Below are positions 45,215 through 54,802 of a stretch of DNA of 64,000 nucleotides, piece by piece (position 1 is the first letter of the stretch; each line of letters begins with the position of its first letter). Below the pieces are notes generated by a model. That model worked only from the letters and a program-made list of their open reading frames with translations, did not search any database and was not told the DNA's origin. Source of the stretch: Lachnospiraceae bacterium UBA4364 (GTDB lineage Bacteria; Bacillota; Clostridia; Lachnospirales; Lachnospiraceae); assembly GCA_002393955.1 (NCBI GenBank), contig DGSK01000037.1, forward strand, positions 56,594 to 120,593, given 5' to 3'. Position numbers and translations under genes: made by a program.

Positions 45215-46453
45215 ATGATCTATATAATGGGAATGGGGGCCGGAGGGTATGAAGGGCTTACCATAGAGGAGTCAGAGCTAATAGCCGGAGCAAAATGTCT
45301 GCTTGGTGCAAAGCGTCTTCTTGATAATATTCCTGATGACAGGACACATGGCGAGAAAAAAAGCATTATCCGTGCATCTGAGATTGTCGGATACATTGAA
45401 GAACATAAAGAGGGTGATATCTGTGTACTTTTTTCAGGTGACACCGGCTTTTATTCTGGGGCAGACGGATTAAAAAAAGTACTTGATGAAAGGGAATACA
45501 AGTACAGGATCATACCTAATGCCTCCTCTTTTTCTGTGATGGCCTCAAGGATAGGTGTTGATTACAGGAGTAGCACATTGGTTTCGCTTCACGGAAGATG
45601 CGGCAGTGAGAACGAGTTTAAAAGAGCTGTGACAGGTGCGCTTATGAAGGGAAGGTCAGTTTTTTTCCTTACAGGCGGGGAAAATTCTCCGGCACGCATC
45701 GCAAAAGTCCTTGTTGATGCCGGACTGTCAGATGTGTGTATGTATATCGGGGTATCACTGGGGGAAAGCGGAGAAACATTAGTATCGGATTCTGCTGAAG
45801 TGATATTGGGACAGACATTTGCAGATCCGAATATCGTATATGTTCCGGAAGTACATGTGTATAAAAGACGGATTCCGGGAATAGACGATGAGGAATTCAT
45901 CCGAGGTGATATTCCGATGACGAAGAAATATATAAGGAGCGCTGTTATATCTGAAATGGCAGCTGCAAAAGGAAAGGTATCAGTCATATGGGACATAGGT
46001 GCCGGAACCGGAAGTGTAAGCGTGGAGGCTGCACTGTGTTTCCCAGATGCTACGGTGCAGGCAGTAGAGATAAAGGATGAAGGAGTTTCACTTATCAGGG
46101 AGAACAGAAATAAATTCCATACATACAACATGGAGGTTATCTGCGGTGCGGCATCTGATATTCTGGGAAGTCTGGAAAATCCTGATGTGGTATTTATAGG
46201 AGGAAGCGGCGGGGAGCTGTATTTCATACTCGAATATTTATACAGATCAGGGCAAAAGATACATGTCGTGATGACAGCAGTTACTATTGATACAATAAGT
46301 GAGATTCACCGATACCTTGAAGAAAAAAATATGGAAGCATCCATGTGTGAGATAGCTGTAAGTAATGTAAAAAAGATAGGAAGCAGTCATATGCTAAGAC
46401 CTGAGAGTCCGGTGTTTATCATCAGTTTTGATATTGGCGGGGAGGCGGTATGA
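45215..46453 (+). CDS. cbiET: CbiE-CbiT fusion (CobL-like): cobalt-precorrin C5/C15-methyltransferase and C12-decarboxylase
   Basis: A 412-residue bifunctional enzyme. The N-terminal CbiE domain (GMGAGGYEGLTIEESELI; FSGDTGFYSGA) extends to about residue 200. The C-terminal CbiT is a class I Rossmann methyltransferase with DIGAGTGSVSVEAA. It adds the last two methyl groups and removes the acetate carboxyl at C12. The start is ATG 45215 after GGGGGA; the frame opens upstream at 45170 without a ribosome site. Its stop overlaps the cbiA start by four bases (ATGA). Confidence 0.93.
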   Translation: MIYIMGMGAGGYEGLTIEESELIAGAKCLLGAKRLLDNIPDDRTHGEKKSIIRASEIVGYIEEHKEGDICVLFSGDTGFYSGADGLKKVLDEREYKYRIIPNASSFSVMASRIGVDYRSSTLVSLHGRCGSENEFKRAVTGALMKGRSVFFLTGGENSPARIAKVLVDAGLSDVCMYIGVSLGESGETLVSDSAEVILGQTFADPNIVYVPEVHVYKRRIPGIDDEEFIRGDIPMTKKYIRSAVISEMAAAKGKVSVIWDIGAGTGSVSVEAALCFPDATVQAVEIKDEGVSLIRENRNKFHTYNMEVICGAASDILGSLENPDVVFIGGSGGELYFILEYLYRSGQKIHVVMTAVTIDTISEIHRYLEEKNMEASMCEIAVSNVKKIGSSHMLRPESPVFIISFDIGGEAV

Positions 46454-47778
46454 TCTCGTTTATGTTGTCCGCTCTTCAGTCAGGAAGCGGTAAGACAATG
46501 GTAACGGTGACACTGCTTGAGCTTTTAAGACGCAGGGGATTAAAGCTCTGTTCCTTTAAGACAGGACCGGATTATATAGATCCTGAATTTCACAGATGCG
46601 TGGAGGGAGTGGATACTCATAATCTGGATCTGTTCATGTCTGATGAGAATACTGTGAAAAGCATCTTTGCTGAGTCGTGCGGCGAAAAGGATTGCGCTGT
46701 GATAGAAGGCGCAATGGGTTTCTATGACGGTCTTGGCGGCATAAGCGAAAAGGCAAGTTCCTATGATGTAGCCAGATTATTGAGGCTTCCGGTGATTATG
46801 GTGATCGATGCAAAAGGGCTTTCGTTTTCTGTATCTGCTGTGCTGAAAAGCTTTGCTGAATTCAGACGTAATGCAAATATTGTGGGTTTTATCCTGAATC
46901 GTACGTCTCTTATGATGGCAGAAAGAATGGGAAAAGCTATAGCCGCGGAAACGGGACTTAATTATTTCGGATATATTGAAGAAACGGACAGTATAAAAAT
47001 AGAGAGCAGGCATCTGGGGCTCATAAGAGCTTCAGAAAATAACGATCTGATCGAAGGTATAAAGAAGTCGGCGGATAAAGCGGCTGATACGATAAAATTG
47101 AGTGATATGATCAGCTCCTGCAGATATGAAGAAGATATTTGTTATATAAAGAATGTAACAAAGGCGGCTGATGTCAAAATCTGTGTAGTGCAGGATAGGG
47201 CATTCTCATTTGTCTATAAGGAAAGCCTGGAATTATTTGAAAAACTTGGCGCTGATATAGAATTTGTAAGTCTGATCGATGATGAAAAGCTTCCGGATGG
47301 CTGTAAGGGACTGTATATACCGGGAGGATATCCTGAGCTTTACGCTAAAGAACTTTCAGATAACAGAACAATGAGAGAATCCGTAAAGAAAGCTATTGAG
47401 TCAGGCATGCCCGTAATAGCAGAGTGTGGCGGATTTATGTACCTTCAGGATTCTATTGAAGAAAATGGCTTGCGCTATGAAATGGCGGGTGTGTATGGCG
47501 GGTGTGCGAAAAGGACCAAGGGACTGGTAAGATTTGGATATGTGACAATGGATGATGGGAACGGTAGCATTTTGAACGGTCATTCTTTTCATCATTATGA
47601 TGTCGGGAAAGAATATCTTGGATGTGACTACAAGGTGACAAAACCAATGAGTACAAGGTCTTGGAGTGAGGCTTACAGGCAAAACGGCGGATATGCCGGA
47701 TTTCCGCATCTATATCCGGCAGGATGTGTGAGTTTTATAAAAGGATTTCTTGATTCATGTGAAAAAACAGAGATATAA
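46450..47778 (+). CDS. cbiA: Cobyrinic acid a,c-diamide synthase
   Basis: Glutamine- and ATP-dependent amidation of the a and c side chains; 442 residues. The N-terminal dethiobiotin-synthetase-like domain has the P-loop SGSGKTM, and the C-terminal class I glutaminase-like domain has the nucleophile in AECGGFMYLQ and histidine in HSFHHYD. The start overlaps the cbiET stop (ATGA), implying coupling. A dispersed repeat copy lies after its stop. Confidence 0.94.
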   Translation: MISFMLSALQSGSGKTMVTVTLLELLRRRGLKLCSFKTGPDYIDPEFHRCVEGVDTHNLDLFMSDENTVKSIFAESCGEKDCAVIEGAMGFYDGLGGISEKASSYDVARLLRLPVIMVIDAKGLSFSVSAVLKSFAEFRRNANIVGFILNRTSLMMAERMGKAIAAETGLNYFGYIEETDSIKIESRHLGLIRASENNDLIEGIKKSADKAADTIKLSDMISSCRYEEDICYIKNVTKAADVKICVVQDRAFSFVYKESLELFEKLGADIEFVSLIDDEKLPDGCKGLYIPGGYPELYAKELSDNRTMRESVKKAIESGMPVIAECGGFMYLQDSIEENGLRYEMAGVYGGCAKRTKGLVRFGYVTMDDGNGSILNGHSFHHYDVGKEYLGCDYKVTKPMSTRSWSEAYRQNGGYAGFPHLYPAGCVSFIKGFLDSCEKTEI

Positions 47779-47810
47779 AAAACAGAATTATAATAAAAAA
47801 ACGGGGTGGG

Positions 47811-47846
47811 GAAAGTTTGTTGTATATAACAATTGGGAAGTTTTAT
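47811..47846 (+). repeat. Dispersed intergenic repeat, copy C (diverged)
   Basis: The sequence runs GAAAGTTTGTTGTATATAAC to AATTGGGAAGTTTTA and matches the core of the other copies with several changes. It lies in the 126-base gap between cbiA and cobO, inside the cobalamin locus. Confidence 0.6.
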
Positions 47847-47904
47847 TATAAAGGCAGAAAAATAAAACAGAATTATAAAAACAGAAAGGAAAGCGTAAGC
47901 GATA

Positions 47905-48402
47905 ATGGTACATCTGTATCATGGTGAGGGAAAGGGCAAAACCACAGCGGCTGTGGGACTTAGCGTAAGGGCTGCAGGCGCGGGACTTAAAGTGGTTTTT
48001 GTACAGTTCATAAAGGCGGGATATACATCTGAACTCGCTAATCTCGAAACACTTGGTATAACTGTAATCAGGCCTTCGGGAAAGAGTAAGTTCGCATCGA
48101 AAATGAATGATGAAGAACTGAAAGAGTTAAAAAAAGTCCACGACAAAAATCTTGAAGACGCAATTTTGTTAAAACCTGATCTGATTATTTTGGATGAAGC
48201 CTGCGCAGCTGTAAGGTATGGCTGTGTGGATGAAATAATCATAAAGAGTGCGATAGAGTATGGACGGGACAAAGAAGTAGTGCTTACCGGTAGAAATCCG
48301 GCACAATGGATGTTGGATGGCGCGGATTATATCACTGAGATGAAATGCATAAAGCATCCGCTAAAAAACGGCGTAAAGGCCAGACTGGGGATAGAGTATT
48401 GA
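47905..48402 (+). CDS. cobO: Corrinoid adenosyltransferase (BtuR/CobO type)
   Basis: Transfers the adenosyl group of ATP to reduced corrinoid; 165 residues. The N-terminal P-loop is GEGKGKTTAA and the family motifs include FVQFIKAG and IILDEACAAVRYG. AAAGGAAAG lies upstream of ATG 47905. Its stop overlaps the likely TTG start of cbiC. Confidence 0.93.
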   Translation: MVHLYHGEGKGKTTAAVGLSVRAAGAGLKVVFVQFIKAGYTSELANLETLGITVIRPSGKSKFASKMNDEELKELKKVHDKNLEDAILLKPDLIILDEACAAVRYGCVDEIIIKSAIEYGRDKEVVLTGRNPAQWMLDGADYITEMKCIKHPLKNGVKARLGIEY

Positions 48403-49040
48403 TAAAGCTTCCGATGGATATAGAGAATAAGAGTATGGAGATAATAGAGGCAGAGCTCAAGGAATTGGGATACAGCATTCCTACTGAAGAACTGCCGTTA
48501 GTGAAGCGTGCAATACATGCCAGTGCGGATTTTGACTATGCGGAGAATCTTAAGTTTGTAAATGATGCTGTCAGGTGCGGGATTGATTCTCTGAAGAATG
48601 GAAGCCGCGTAGTTACCGATACCAACATGGCAAAAACCGGAATTCATGATAGAACACTTAAATTGCTCGGTGGAGAGGCAGTATGTTTTATGGGGAATCC
48701 GGAAATCGCTGCCGAGGCAAAGGAAGCTGGGACTACCAGGGCAGAGATGTCTATGCGCCATGCAGCAGGATTGTATCCTGATGCGGTATACGCCATAGGA
48801 AATGCTCCAACTGCACTGATTACGATCTCTGAACTTATAAGAAAAGGATTCAGGCCTGCTCTTGTGATAGGAGTGCCTGTGGGTTTCGTCAATGTTACTG
48901 AGAGCAAGGATGAGGCTTTGGAAGTATGCGCGGAATACGGAGTACCTGCAATTATTGCCATGGGAAGAAAAGGTGGCAGTACTATCGCGGCGGCGCTTGT
49001 TAATGCGCTTCTTTATGAAGCATCGGGGAATGTGAGATGA
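48399..49040 (+). CDS. cbiC: Cobalt-precorrin-8 methylmutase
   Basis: Moves the methyl group from C11 to C12, producing cobyrinic acid; about 213 residues. The catalytic histidine is in RAIHASADFDY, and VTDTNMAKTGI and GNAPTALI are family motifs. The start is most likely the TTG at 48399, which overlaps the cobO stop (TTGA) and follows GGGG by about eight bases; ATG 48414 is the alternative but lacks a ribosome site. The stop overlaps cbiP (ATGA). Confidence 0.9.
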   Translation: MIKLPMDIENKSMEIIEAELKELGYSIPTEELPLVKRAIHASADFDYAENLKFVNDAVRCGIDSLKNGSRVVTDTNMAKTGIHDRTLKLLGGEAVCFMGNPEIAAEAKEAGTTRAEMSMRHAAGLYPDAVYAIGNAPTALITISELIRKGFRPALVIGVPVGFVNVTESKDEALEVCAEYGVPAIIAMGRKGGSTIAAALVNALLYEASGNVR

Positions 49041-50518
49041 AAGCAAAGAGCCTGATGATACAGGGGACAATGTCAGGAGTAGGGAAAAGCCTGCTTGTTA
49101 CTGCTCTCTGCCGGATATTTGCAGAAGATGGTGTGAAGGTCTGTCCGTTTAAAAGCCAGAATATGGCACTTAACAGCTTTGTGACAGCCGATGGTCTTGA
49201 GATGGGAAGGGCACAGGCAGAACAGGCTTTTGCAGCCGGACTTATGCCGGATGTGAGAATGAACCCCATACTGTTAAAGCCCTCAGCTGATTCGGAAAGT
49301 CAGGTGATACTTAACGGAAAAGTGCTCCGAAGCATGAATTCTAGAGAGTATTTTAAAAAGCGCGGCGATTTCATGCTGGAGGTATTAAAGGACCTGGATA
49401 GCCTGTCAGAAGAGTATGATCTGATAATAGCGGAAGGTGCAGGGAGTCCGGTTGAGATAAATCTGAATAAGAACGACATAGTGAACATGGGGCTTGCCAA
49501 AGCAGCGGATATGCCCGTGATACTTGCAGGGGATATCGACCGGGGCGGAGTCTTCGCCCAGTGCCTTGGTACCGTTGAATGGATGGAACGGACTGAGCGC
49601 GACAGGATAAAGGGATTTGTATTTAATAAATTCAGGGGGGATCCCACCCTCTTAAGTCCCGGACCGGAAATGCTCTTTGAAAGGACCGGGATTCCTCTTA
49701 TAGGCGTGGTGCCTTATGTGGCAGGATTGGAAATAGATGATGAGGATTCCATAAGCGACAGACTTAGAACCATAGGCAAAATGAATGATGCGGCTTGTGT
49801 TGATATAGCTGTGATAAGGTTTCCGAGGATATCTAATTTTACGGATATTATTCCGCTTGAGGATAACCCATTCTTATCCGTCAGATATGTAGAGAATGCC
49901 GGACAGCTGGGTGATCCGGATATGATCATACTTCCGGGTACAAAGACCACTGTTTCCGACCTGCGGTGGATGAAACAGTGCGGTCTGTATGAGGCAGTAC
50001 TTACTGCCTCTGAAAACGGCAGCTTCATATTCGGTATCTGTGGCGGATATCAGATGCTTGGAAAGAAACTTTCCGATCCGTATGGTGAGGATGGGGGAGG
50101 AAATGAAGATGGGCTGGGGCTCCTGCCGGTAGATACCGTATTTTCAAAGGAGAAAAACAGGAGACAGGTAAAAGGAAGGAGCAACTTAGGAGCAGCAGTA
50201 GAAGGATATGAGATACACATGGGTGAAAGTAAAATAGGAGGAAACAGTCTGTTTATGCTGGATTTAGATGACTGTATTCTCCCGGAGGGGTGTATTAACG
50301 ACTGCGCTGCAGGAACCTATGTGCATGGACTTTTTGATACAGGAGAATTTGCTGATGAGCTTTTAAATCTTGTGTGTGAAAAAAGAAAAATAGCATTCCC
50401 TGATGAAGGAAAGACAGAAACAAAAAAAGAGAGATTTGAACGCAGCGTAAAGAAACTGGCTGACAGTGTGAGAGCATCTGTGGATATGGATAAGATAAGG
50501 AAAATCGCAGGACTTTAA
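49037..50518 (+). CDS. cbiP: Cobyric acid synthase
   Basis: Amidates side chains b, d, e and g of adenosyl-cobyrinic a,c-diamide with glutamine and ATP; 493 residues. The N-terminal P-loop is TMSGVGKSLL, followed by PFKSQNMALNSF and AGDIDRGGVFAQ. The C-terminal glutaminase-like domain has the cysteine in GICGGYQMLG and histidine in YVHGLFD. It starts inside the cbiC stop codon and is followed after 27 bases by cobT. Confidence 0.95.
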   Translation: MKAKSLMIQGTMSGVGKSLLVTALCRIFAEDGVKVCPFKSQNMALNSFVTADGLEMGRAQAEQAFAAGLMPDVRMNPILLKPSADSESQVILNGKVLRSMNSREYFKKRGDFMLEVLKDLDSLSEEYDLIIAEGAGSPVEINLNKNDIVNMGLAKAADMPVILAGDIDRGGVFAQCLGTVEWMERTERDRIKGFVFNKFRGDPTLLSPGPEMLFERTGIPLIGVVPYVAGLEIDDEDSISDRLRTIGKMNDAACVDIAVIRFPRISNFTDIIPLEDNPFLSVRYVENAGQLGDPDMIILPGTKTTVSDLRWMKQCGLYEAVLTASENGSFIFGICGGYQMLGKKLSDPYGEDGGGNEDGLGLLPVDTVFSKEKNRRQVKGRSNLGAAVEGYEIHMGESKIGGNSLFMLDLDDCILPEGCINDCAAGTYVHGLFDTGEFADELLNLVCEKRKIAFPDEGKTETKKERFERSVKKLADSVRASVDMDKIRKIAGL

Positions 50519-50545
50519 ATAAAGAAAGGTTATCGGGTTCAGGAA

Positions 50546-51619
50546 TTGATCGGAGATAAGGAAAAAAAGCTAAAACGGCTGTTAGAAAGTATCAAAGATA
50601 CGGATTCAGAAGCGTATAAAGAAAGCGCAAAGCGCTGGGACTCTGTTGCACATCCGTTGAATGGCCTGGGTGTGCTGGAGGAGGATATAAAGCGTATCGC
50701 AGCACTGGTGGGGAATGCGGATGTAAGCTTAAAACGTAAGGCCGTGGCAGTGTGCTGTGCTGACAATGGCGTAGTGTCAGAGGGAATCTCACAGACTGAT
50801 TCAAGTGTGACAGGAATTGTTGCCGATAACATAGCAGATGGAAGATCTTCAATCTGTCGGATGGCGTCAGTTGCAGGGTGTGATGTGATTCCCCTGGATC
50901 TGGGAATAAAGGATTACAAAGGACATTCCGGTGTAAGGAGTATCCGTATAGGGAACGGAACAGAAAATATATGCGATGGCCCTGCCATGACAAGGGAACA
51001 GGCGGCTGAAGCTGTTATAGCAGGGATAGAACAGATGCGCTTGCTTTCAAAAGAGTATGACATCATAGGTGTTGGGGAAATGGGAATAGGAAATACCACC
51101 ACTTCAGCGGCTGTTCTTTCGGTACTGCTCGGTATAGATCCCGATACAGTCACCGGACGCGGTGCCGGACTTTCGGACGAGGGATTTGTAAGAAAAAGAA
51201 ATGCAGTGAGAAGGGCAGTGGAGAGAAGCAATGTAAGAAAAAATGATGGCCTGGGAGTACTCTCGGAACTTTCAGGCTTTGATCTGTGTGGGATGTGTGG
51301 ACTCTTTATAGGCGGGGCAATATATCGTATCCCGATGATAGTGGATGGGATCTGCAGTCAGACGGCAGCTCTTGCCGCATGGAATCTTACGGAAAAAGCA
51401 TCAGCAGCGATGATTGCGAGCCATATTTCTTCAGAGCCTGTATCAGAAATGATCCTTAATAAGCTGGGCATAAAGAGCGCCATAAATGCCGGGATGCATC
51501 TTGGAGAGGGGACAGGTGCAGCTGCGCTTATGCCGCTGCTTGATATGGCTCTGGCAGTGTATACGCAGGGGTATACATTTAGTGCCGGCGGGATAAAGGC
51601 GTATGAGCATTTTGCATAA
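50546..51619 (+). CDS. cobT: Nicotinate-nucleotide:dimethylbenzimidazole phosphoribosyltransferase
   Basis: Activates the lower-ligand base as its alpha-ribotide; 357 residues, normal. MGIGNTTTSAA and the C-terminal LGEGTGAAA with the catalytic glutamate are clear. The only possible start is TTG 50546: the frame is stopped ten codons upstream and the first internal ATG is far inside. The ribosome site is weak (TCAGGA adjacent, AAAGG 16 bases away). A 197-base spacer follows. Confidence 0.93.
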   Translation: MIGDKEKKLKRLLESIKDTDSEAYKESAKRWDSVAHPLNGLGVLEEDIKRIAALVGNADVSLKRKAVAVCCADNGVVSEGISQTDSSVTGIVADNIADGRSSICRMASVAGCDVIPLDLGIKDYKGHSGVRSIRIGNGTENICDGPAMTREQAAEAVIAGIEQMRLLSKEYDIIGVGEMGIGNTTTSAAVLSVLLGIDPDTVTGRGAGLSDEGFVRKRNAVRRAVERSNVRKNDGLGVLSELSGFDLCGMCGLFIGGAIYRIPMIVDGICSQTAALAAWNLTEKASAAMIASHISSEPVSEMILNKLGIKSAINAGMHLGEGTGAAALMPLLDMALAVYTQGYTFSAGGIKAYEHFA

Positions 51620-51816
51620 TTATATAGCCGGCGAATAGTGACTGTTTGGGTACAATTGCGTTTACTATAATGCCCCGCGGGGGTATACATGGATTATGCA
51701 GAGAAATATGATGCCTGCAGCGACCGGGATCCGGTGCGGCAAACAACCCAAAAATTAAAATGGTCCGGCCATGTGTGTAAAAAGCAGCGAAAAAATCTTC
51801 GGAGAAAATTATACCA
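51620..51816 (+). other. Spacer between cobT and the cobD/cobC-like gene
   Basis: These 197 bases include a TATAAT near 51671 without a good -35 box, a GCCCCGCGGGG block and an ACCGGGATCCGGT palindrome. It may hold an internal promoter. No second riboswitch was recognised. Confidence 0.3.
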
Positions 51817-52890
51817 ATGGATGACATCTATGGAAAAATGAATACACACGGTGGGAATATATATCCCTATCTGAAAGAAAATGGAATGGAACCGCTGGAT
51901 TTTTCTGTAAATATCAGTCCGCTGACTGTGCCGGAGGAAGTAAAAAGAGCTTTTATTAATGAGACGGATCATATACACCGGTATCCGGATAACGAGTGTA
52001 CTGATCTCAGAAATGCACTTTCGAACAAATATGGTATTCCTTCAGAATGCATGGTGATCGGTAATGGCGCATCTGATCTGATTTACCGTATTGCATATGC
52101 GTTAAGGTGCAGGAATGTACTCATACCTGTGCCGGCTTTTTCCGAATATGATGCAGCGTTTTCTGCTTCGGGGAGCAGAACAGATTTCTATTATACTGAC
52201 GGGGCAAAGGATTTTGACATTGATGCCGGACTTGCGTGTGAAATAGGCAGGGATACGGAGGCTGTGATAATGGGGGTTCCCTCTAACCCAAGCGGACGGA
52301 TTACAGATAACAGTACATTGGAAAAGATATTAAGGAAATGCAGGGAGTGTGGAACATATCTGATACTGGATGAATGCTTCCTGCCATTCATAAAGGATGG
52401 TCTGTCTGTATTAGCAGAAGATTTCACTGAGAATGTGATCATAATACGTAGCTTTACCAAGATTTTTGCAATGCCGGGGATAAGGCTTGGCTACTGTCTG
52501 TGCGGTGATGAAAAGCTTGCCGGGAAGATAAAAAACGCCGGTGCACCATGGCAGGTAAGCAGCATGGCATGCAAGGCAGGTGTAGCTGCTCTTGAACAGG
52601 AAGAGTATATAGATGCAGTGAGGAAGGCGGTCAGTGCTGAGCGAAGCAGACTGATTGAGGCGCTTGAAAAAAGCGGTGCAAGGATTGTAAAGTCTGATGC
52701 GGATTTTATACTTTTTAAAAGTGATACACTCACGGAAGATGAATTTATAAAAAGAGGGATAATGATCCGTAATTGCGGTAATTTCAGGGGACTGGATGAT
52801 ACCTGGCACCGTATAGCTGTTAAGTGTTCCGAAGATAATGATACATTTATTGAGGCTGTAACCGACATTATGGGAGGCAGGAAAGGATAA
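51817..52890 (+). CDS. cobD: L-threonine-O-3-phosphate decarboxylase / CobC-type PLP enzyme
   Basis: Histidinol-phosphate-aminotransferase-like PLP enzyme, 357 residues. In B12 synthesis this type makes the aminopropanol-phosphate linker. THGGNIYPYLKENG, DFSVNISPL and the PLP lysine in SFTKIFAMPGIRLGY are visible. GGAG lies 12 bases before ATG 51817; ATG 51838 is a possible alternative. Its TAA overlaps the cobU ATG by one base. Confidence 0.88.
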   Translation: MDDIYGKMNTHGGNIYPYLKENGMEPLDFSVNISPLTVPEEVKRAFINETDHIHRYPDNECTDLRNALSNKYGIPSECMVIGNGASDLIYRIAYALRCRNVLIPVPAFSEYDAAFSASGSRTDFYYTDGAKDFDIDAGLACEIGRDTEAVIMGVPSNPSGRITDNSTLEKILRKCRECGTYLILDECFLPFIKDGLSVLAEDFTENVIIIRSFTKIFAMPGIRLGYCLCGDEKLAGKIKNAGAPWQVSSMACKAGVAALEQEEYIDAVRKAVSAERSRLIEALEKSGARIVKSDADFILFKSDTLTEDEFIKRGIMIRNCGNFRGLDDTWHRIAVKCSEDNDTFIEAVTDIMGGRKG

Positions 52891-53537
52891 TGCTTGTATT
52901 GGTGACCGGCGGATCTGCTTCCGGTAAGTCAGCTTTTGCGGAGGGGATAACGGAAAGAATACGTAACGGCGATGGGAGCAAGTACTATCTTGCTTTTATG
53001 AAAAATGACAGTAAAACGGCAGAAAAACGGATCGAACGTCACAGAAAACTGCGGGAAGGAAAAGGATTTATTACGCTGGAGATACCTTGTGATGTGGACA
53101 TGGAATTGGAAAAAACTCTTGCGTACAGCGTGCAGAATATAAAACTGTCTGGAACACATGAAAAAGAATGCACGGATATACCCGGTAAAGAAAAATGGTA
53201 CGGAAGCGATACTGTGCTTATGGAAAGTGTGGGAGTACTGCTGGCTAATGAAATGTTTAAGGATGGCATTGTACGGGAAGATGCCGGAAAATATGTGCTT
53301 GAGGAACTGCTTAACGCTGCTGCATACTTTGAGAATGCGGTAATTGTAGGAGAAGATGTTTTCTCAGATGGAAATGAATACGATGAATATAGCCTTAAAT
53401 ACATAGAGGCATTGGGATATGTTAACAGAGAAATTTCAAAAAAGGCAGATGCTGTAGCAGAGGTGGTCTGTTCCTATCCTATTTGGATAAAGGGCGAGGT
53501 TCAGGATGGCATATATTTGAGGCAGAGAGAAGGATAA
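52890..53537 (+). CDS. cobU: Adenosylcobinamide kinase / guanylyltransferase
   Basis: Phosphorylates adenosylcobinamide and adds GMP for nucleotide-loop assembly; 215 residues. The P-loop is GGSASGKS (7-14), the guanylyl-accepting histidine is probably that in RIERHRKLR, and ESVGVLLANEMF occupies the Walker B-like position. It is a divergent member, but P-loop, histidine motif and context agree. It begins in the cobD stop codon and abuts the next gene. Confidence 0.85.
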   Translation: MLVLVTGGSASGKSAFAEGITERIRNGDGSKYYLAFMKNDSKTAEKRIERHRKLREGKGFITLEIPCDVDMELEKTLAYSVQNIKLSGTHEKECTDIPGKEKWYGSDTVLMESVGVLLANEMFKDGIVREDAGKYVLEELLNAAAYFENAVIVGEDVFSDGNEYDEYSLKYIEALGYVNREISKKADAVAEVVCSYPIWIKGEVQDGIYLRQREG

Positions 53538-53921
53538 ATGGAACTTTATGTAGGCGGAAGATGCCAGGGAAAGCTTAAGTATGTACTGGATATCCATGAG
53601 GAATTAAATGAGAATGATGTTGCAGATGGTGATGTATGCGGTGATGATGATTTACTGTCACATAAAATAATCAATCATTTTCATTCATATATCAGAAGAA
53701 AGACTTCACATGCTGAAGATTTGTCCGTTATTCCGGAAAAACTGTGTTCAGGAAATCCGGATGTGATAATAATATCCGATGAAATCGGCTGCGGCATAGT
53801 ACCGGCAGATCCCGAGGATAATATTTGGCGTGAGGAATGTGGTCGTACCCTCTGTGAACTTGCACGCAGGGCTGACCGGTTTGAGAGGATCATATGCGGA
53901 CATGGGATTAAGATAAAGTGA
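53538..53921 (+). CDS. Short CobU-like protein
   Basis: A 127-residue protein that starts with a P-loop-like GGRCQGK and ends with sequence like the C-terminal part of CobU (SDEIGCGIVPADPED, WREECGRTLCELARRAD, CGHGIKIK). The middle of a normal CobU, including the histidine motif, is missing. It begins directly after the cobU stop with no gap. It may be a partner or regulator of CobU, or have another nucleotide-binding role in corrinoid metabolism. It is the last gene of the locus; no clear terminator follows. Confidence 0.75.
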   Translation: MELYVGGRCQGKLKYVLDIHEELNENDVADGDVCGDDDLLSHKIINHFHSYIRRKTSHAEDLSVIPEKLCSGNPDVIIISDEIGCGIVPADPEDNIWREECGRTLCELARRADRFERIICGHGIKIK

Positions 53922-54112
53922 TAACTGTATTGTTTGGTTATGAATGTTGAAAGCCGGAATATTTGGAGTGGTAACAGGAGATGCCTGTGTCATAATATCA
54001 TAATCTTAAATTGTCCGATGTTCATTACGTAAAATAAAGGCTTAGTGGAAAATTTGCGCGTGAACAGATTTTATGGGATTGGTATATGTAAGCTGGCAGT
54101 GGAGAAAATCTT

Positions 54113-54691
54113 ATGAATAAAAATGAAAGCAGATATCGAAATTCAGCAAATAAAATGCACAATGCCCTGATCGCACTATTGGATGAGAAAGATTTTGAGC
54201 TTATTACGGTCAGAGAGCTTTGCGATAAGGCAGGTGTGAACCGTTCGACTTTTTATCTTCATTATGATAACGTAAATGATCTGCTTGCGGAAACGATGGA
54301 AGCTGTGTATCAGGATTTTTTTGACCGTTTTGGGTCTATGCATCAGGATGGGTTCAGGGTTTCTGAAAAAAGAGAAGGGGATCTTTTTCTGGTTGGAAAC
54401 GAATATCTGGCACCGTATCTGACTTTTGTTAAGGATAATCGTAAGCTTTTTCGTCTTATGCATGATAAATATGATGTTTTGGGGGCTGAAAAAATGTATA
54501 GGAAATGGTATGAGGAAATATTCAGTCCCATACTTACACGTTTTGGTGTGTCCGAGACGGAACAGCCATACATAATGATTTTTTACATGAAGGGATTATT
54601 GGGACTGGTTACAGAGTGGGTACGTACAGACTGTGAGATGCCTATGGAAGAACTTATAACCGTGATCCGGAGATGTATCATAAAACCCTGA
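54113..54691 (+). CDS. TetR-family transcriptional regulator
   Basis: A 192-residue regulator. The N-terminal HTH covers about residues 10-55 (LITVRELCDKAGVNRSTFYLHYDN). The C-terminal ligand domain resembles the clostridial YkgG/TetR_C-type with a hydrophobic IMIFYMKGLLGLV helix. GGAG precedes ATG 54113. It is followed by a terminator and the SDR dehydrogenase gene, its most likely target by position. Confidence 0.88.
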   Translation: MNKNESRYRNSANKMHNALIALLDEKDFELITVRELCDKAGVNRSTFYLHYDNVNDLLAETMEAVYQDFFDRFGSMHQDGFRVSEKREGDLFLVGNEYLAPYLTFVKDNRKLFRLMHDKYDVLGAEKMYRKWYEEIFSPILTRFGVSETEQPYIMIFYMKGLLGLVTEWVRTDCEMPMEELITVIRRCIIKP

Positions 54692-54746
54692 GCCATCACG
54701 CTAATCAACACAATTCTAAAATTATGGTGGGACCTTTATAACTGAA

Positions 54747-54786
54747 AACAACACATTCGGGAGATTGTGTTGTTCTTTTTTATTTT
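54747..54786 (+). terminator. Intrinsic terminator after the TetR gene
   Basis: A nine-pair stem (54747-54755 with 54766-54774) with a ten-base loop, then CTTTTTTATTTT. Confidence 0.88.
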
Positions 54787-54802
54787 CCCCAACTGTAGAA
54801 TT

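Noticed and set aside
51620..51816. Possible second cobalamin riboswitch before cobD
   Set aside because: None of the conserved blocks (AATAGGGAA, GGAGACCTGCC) is present.
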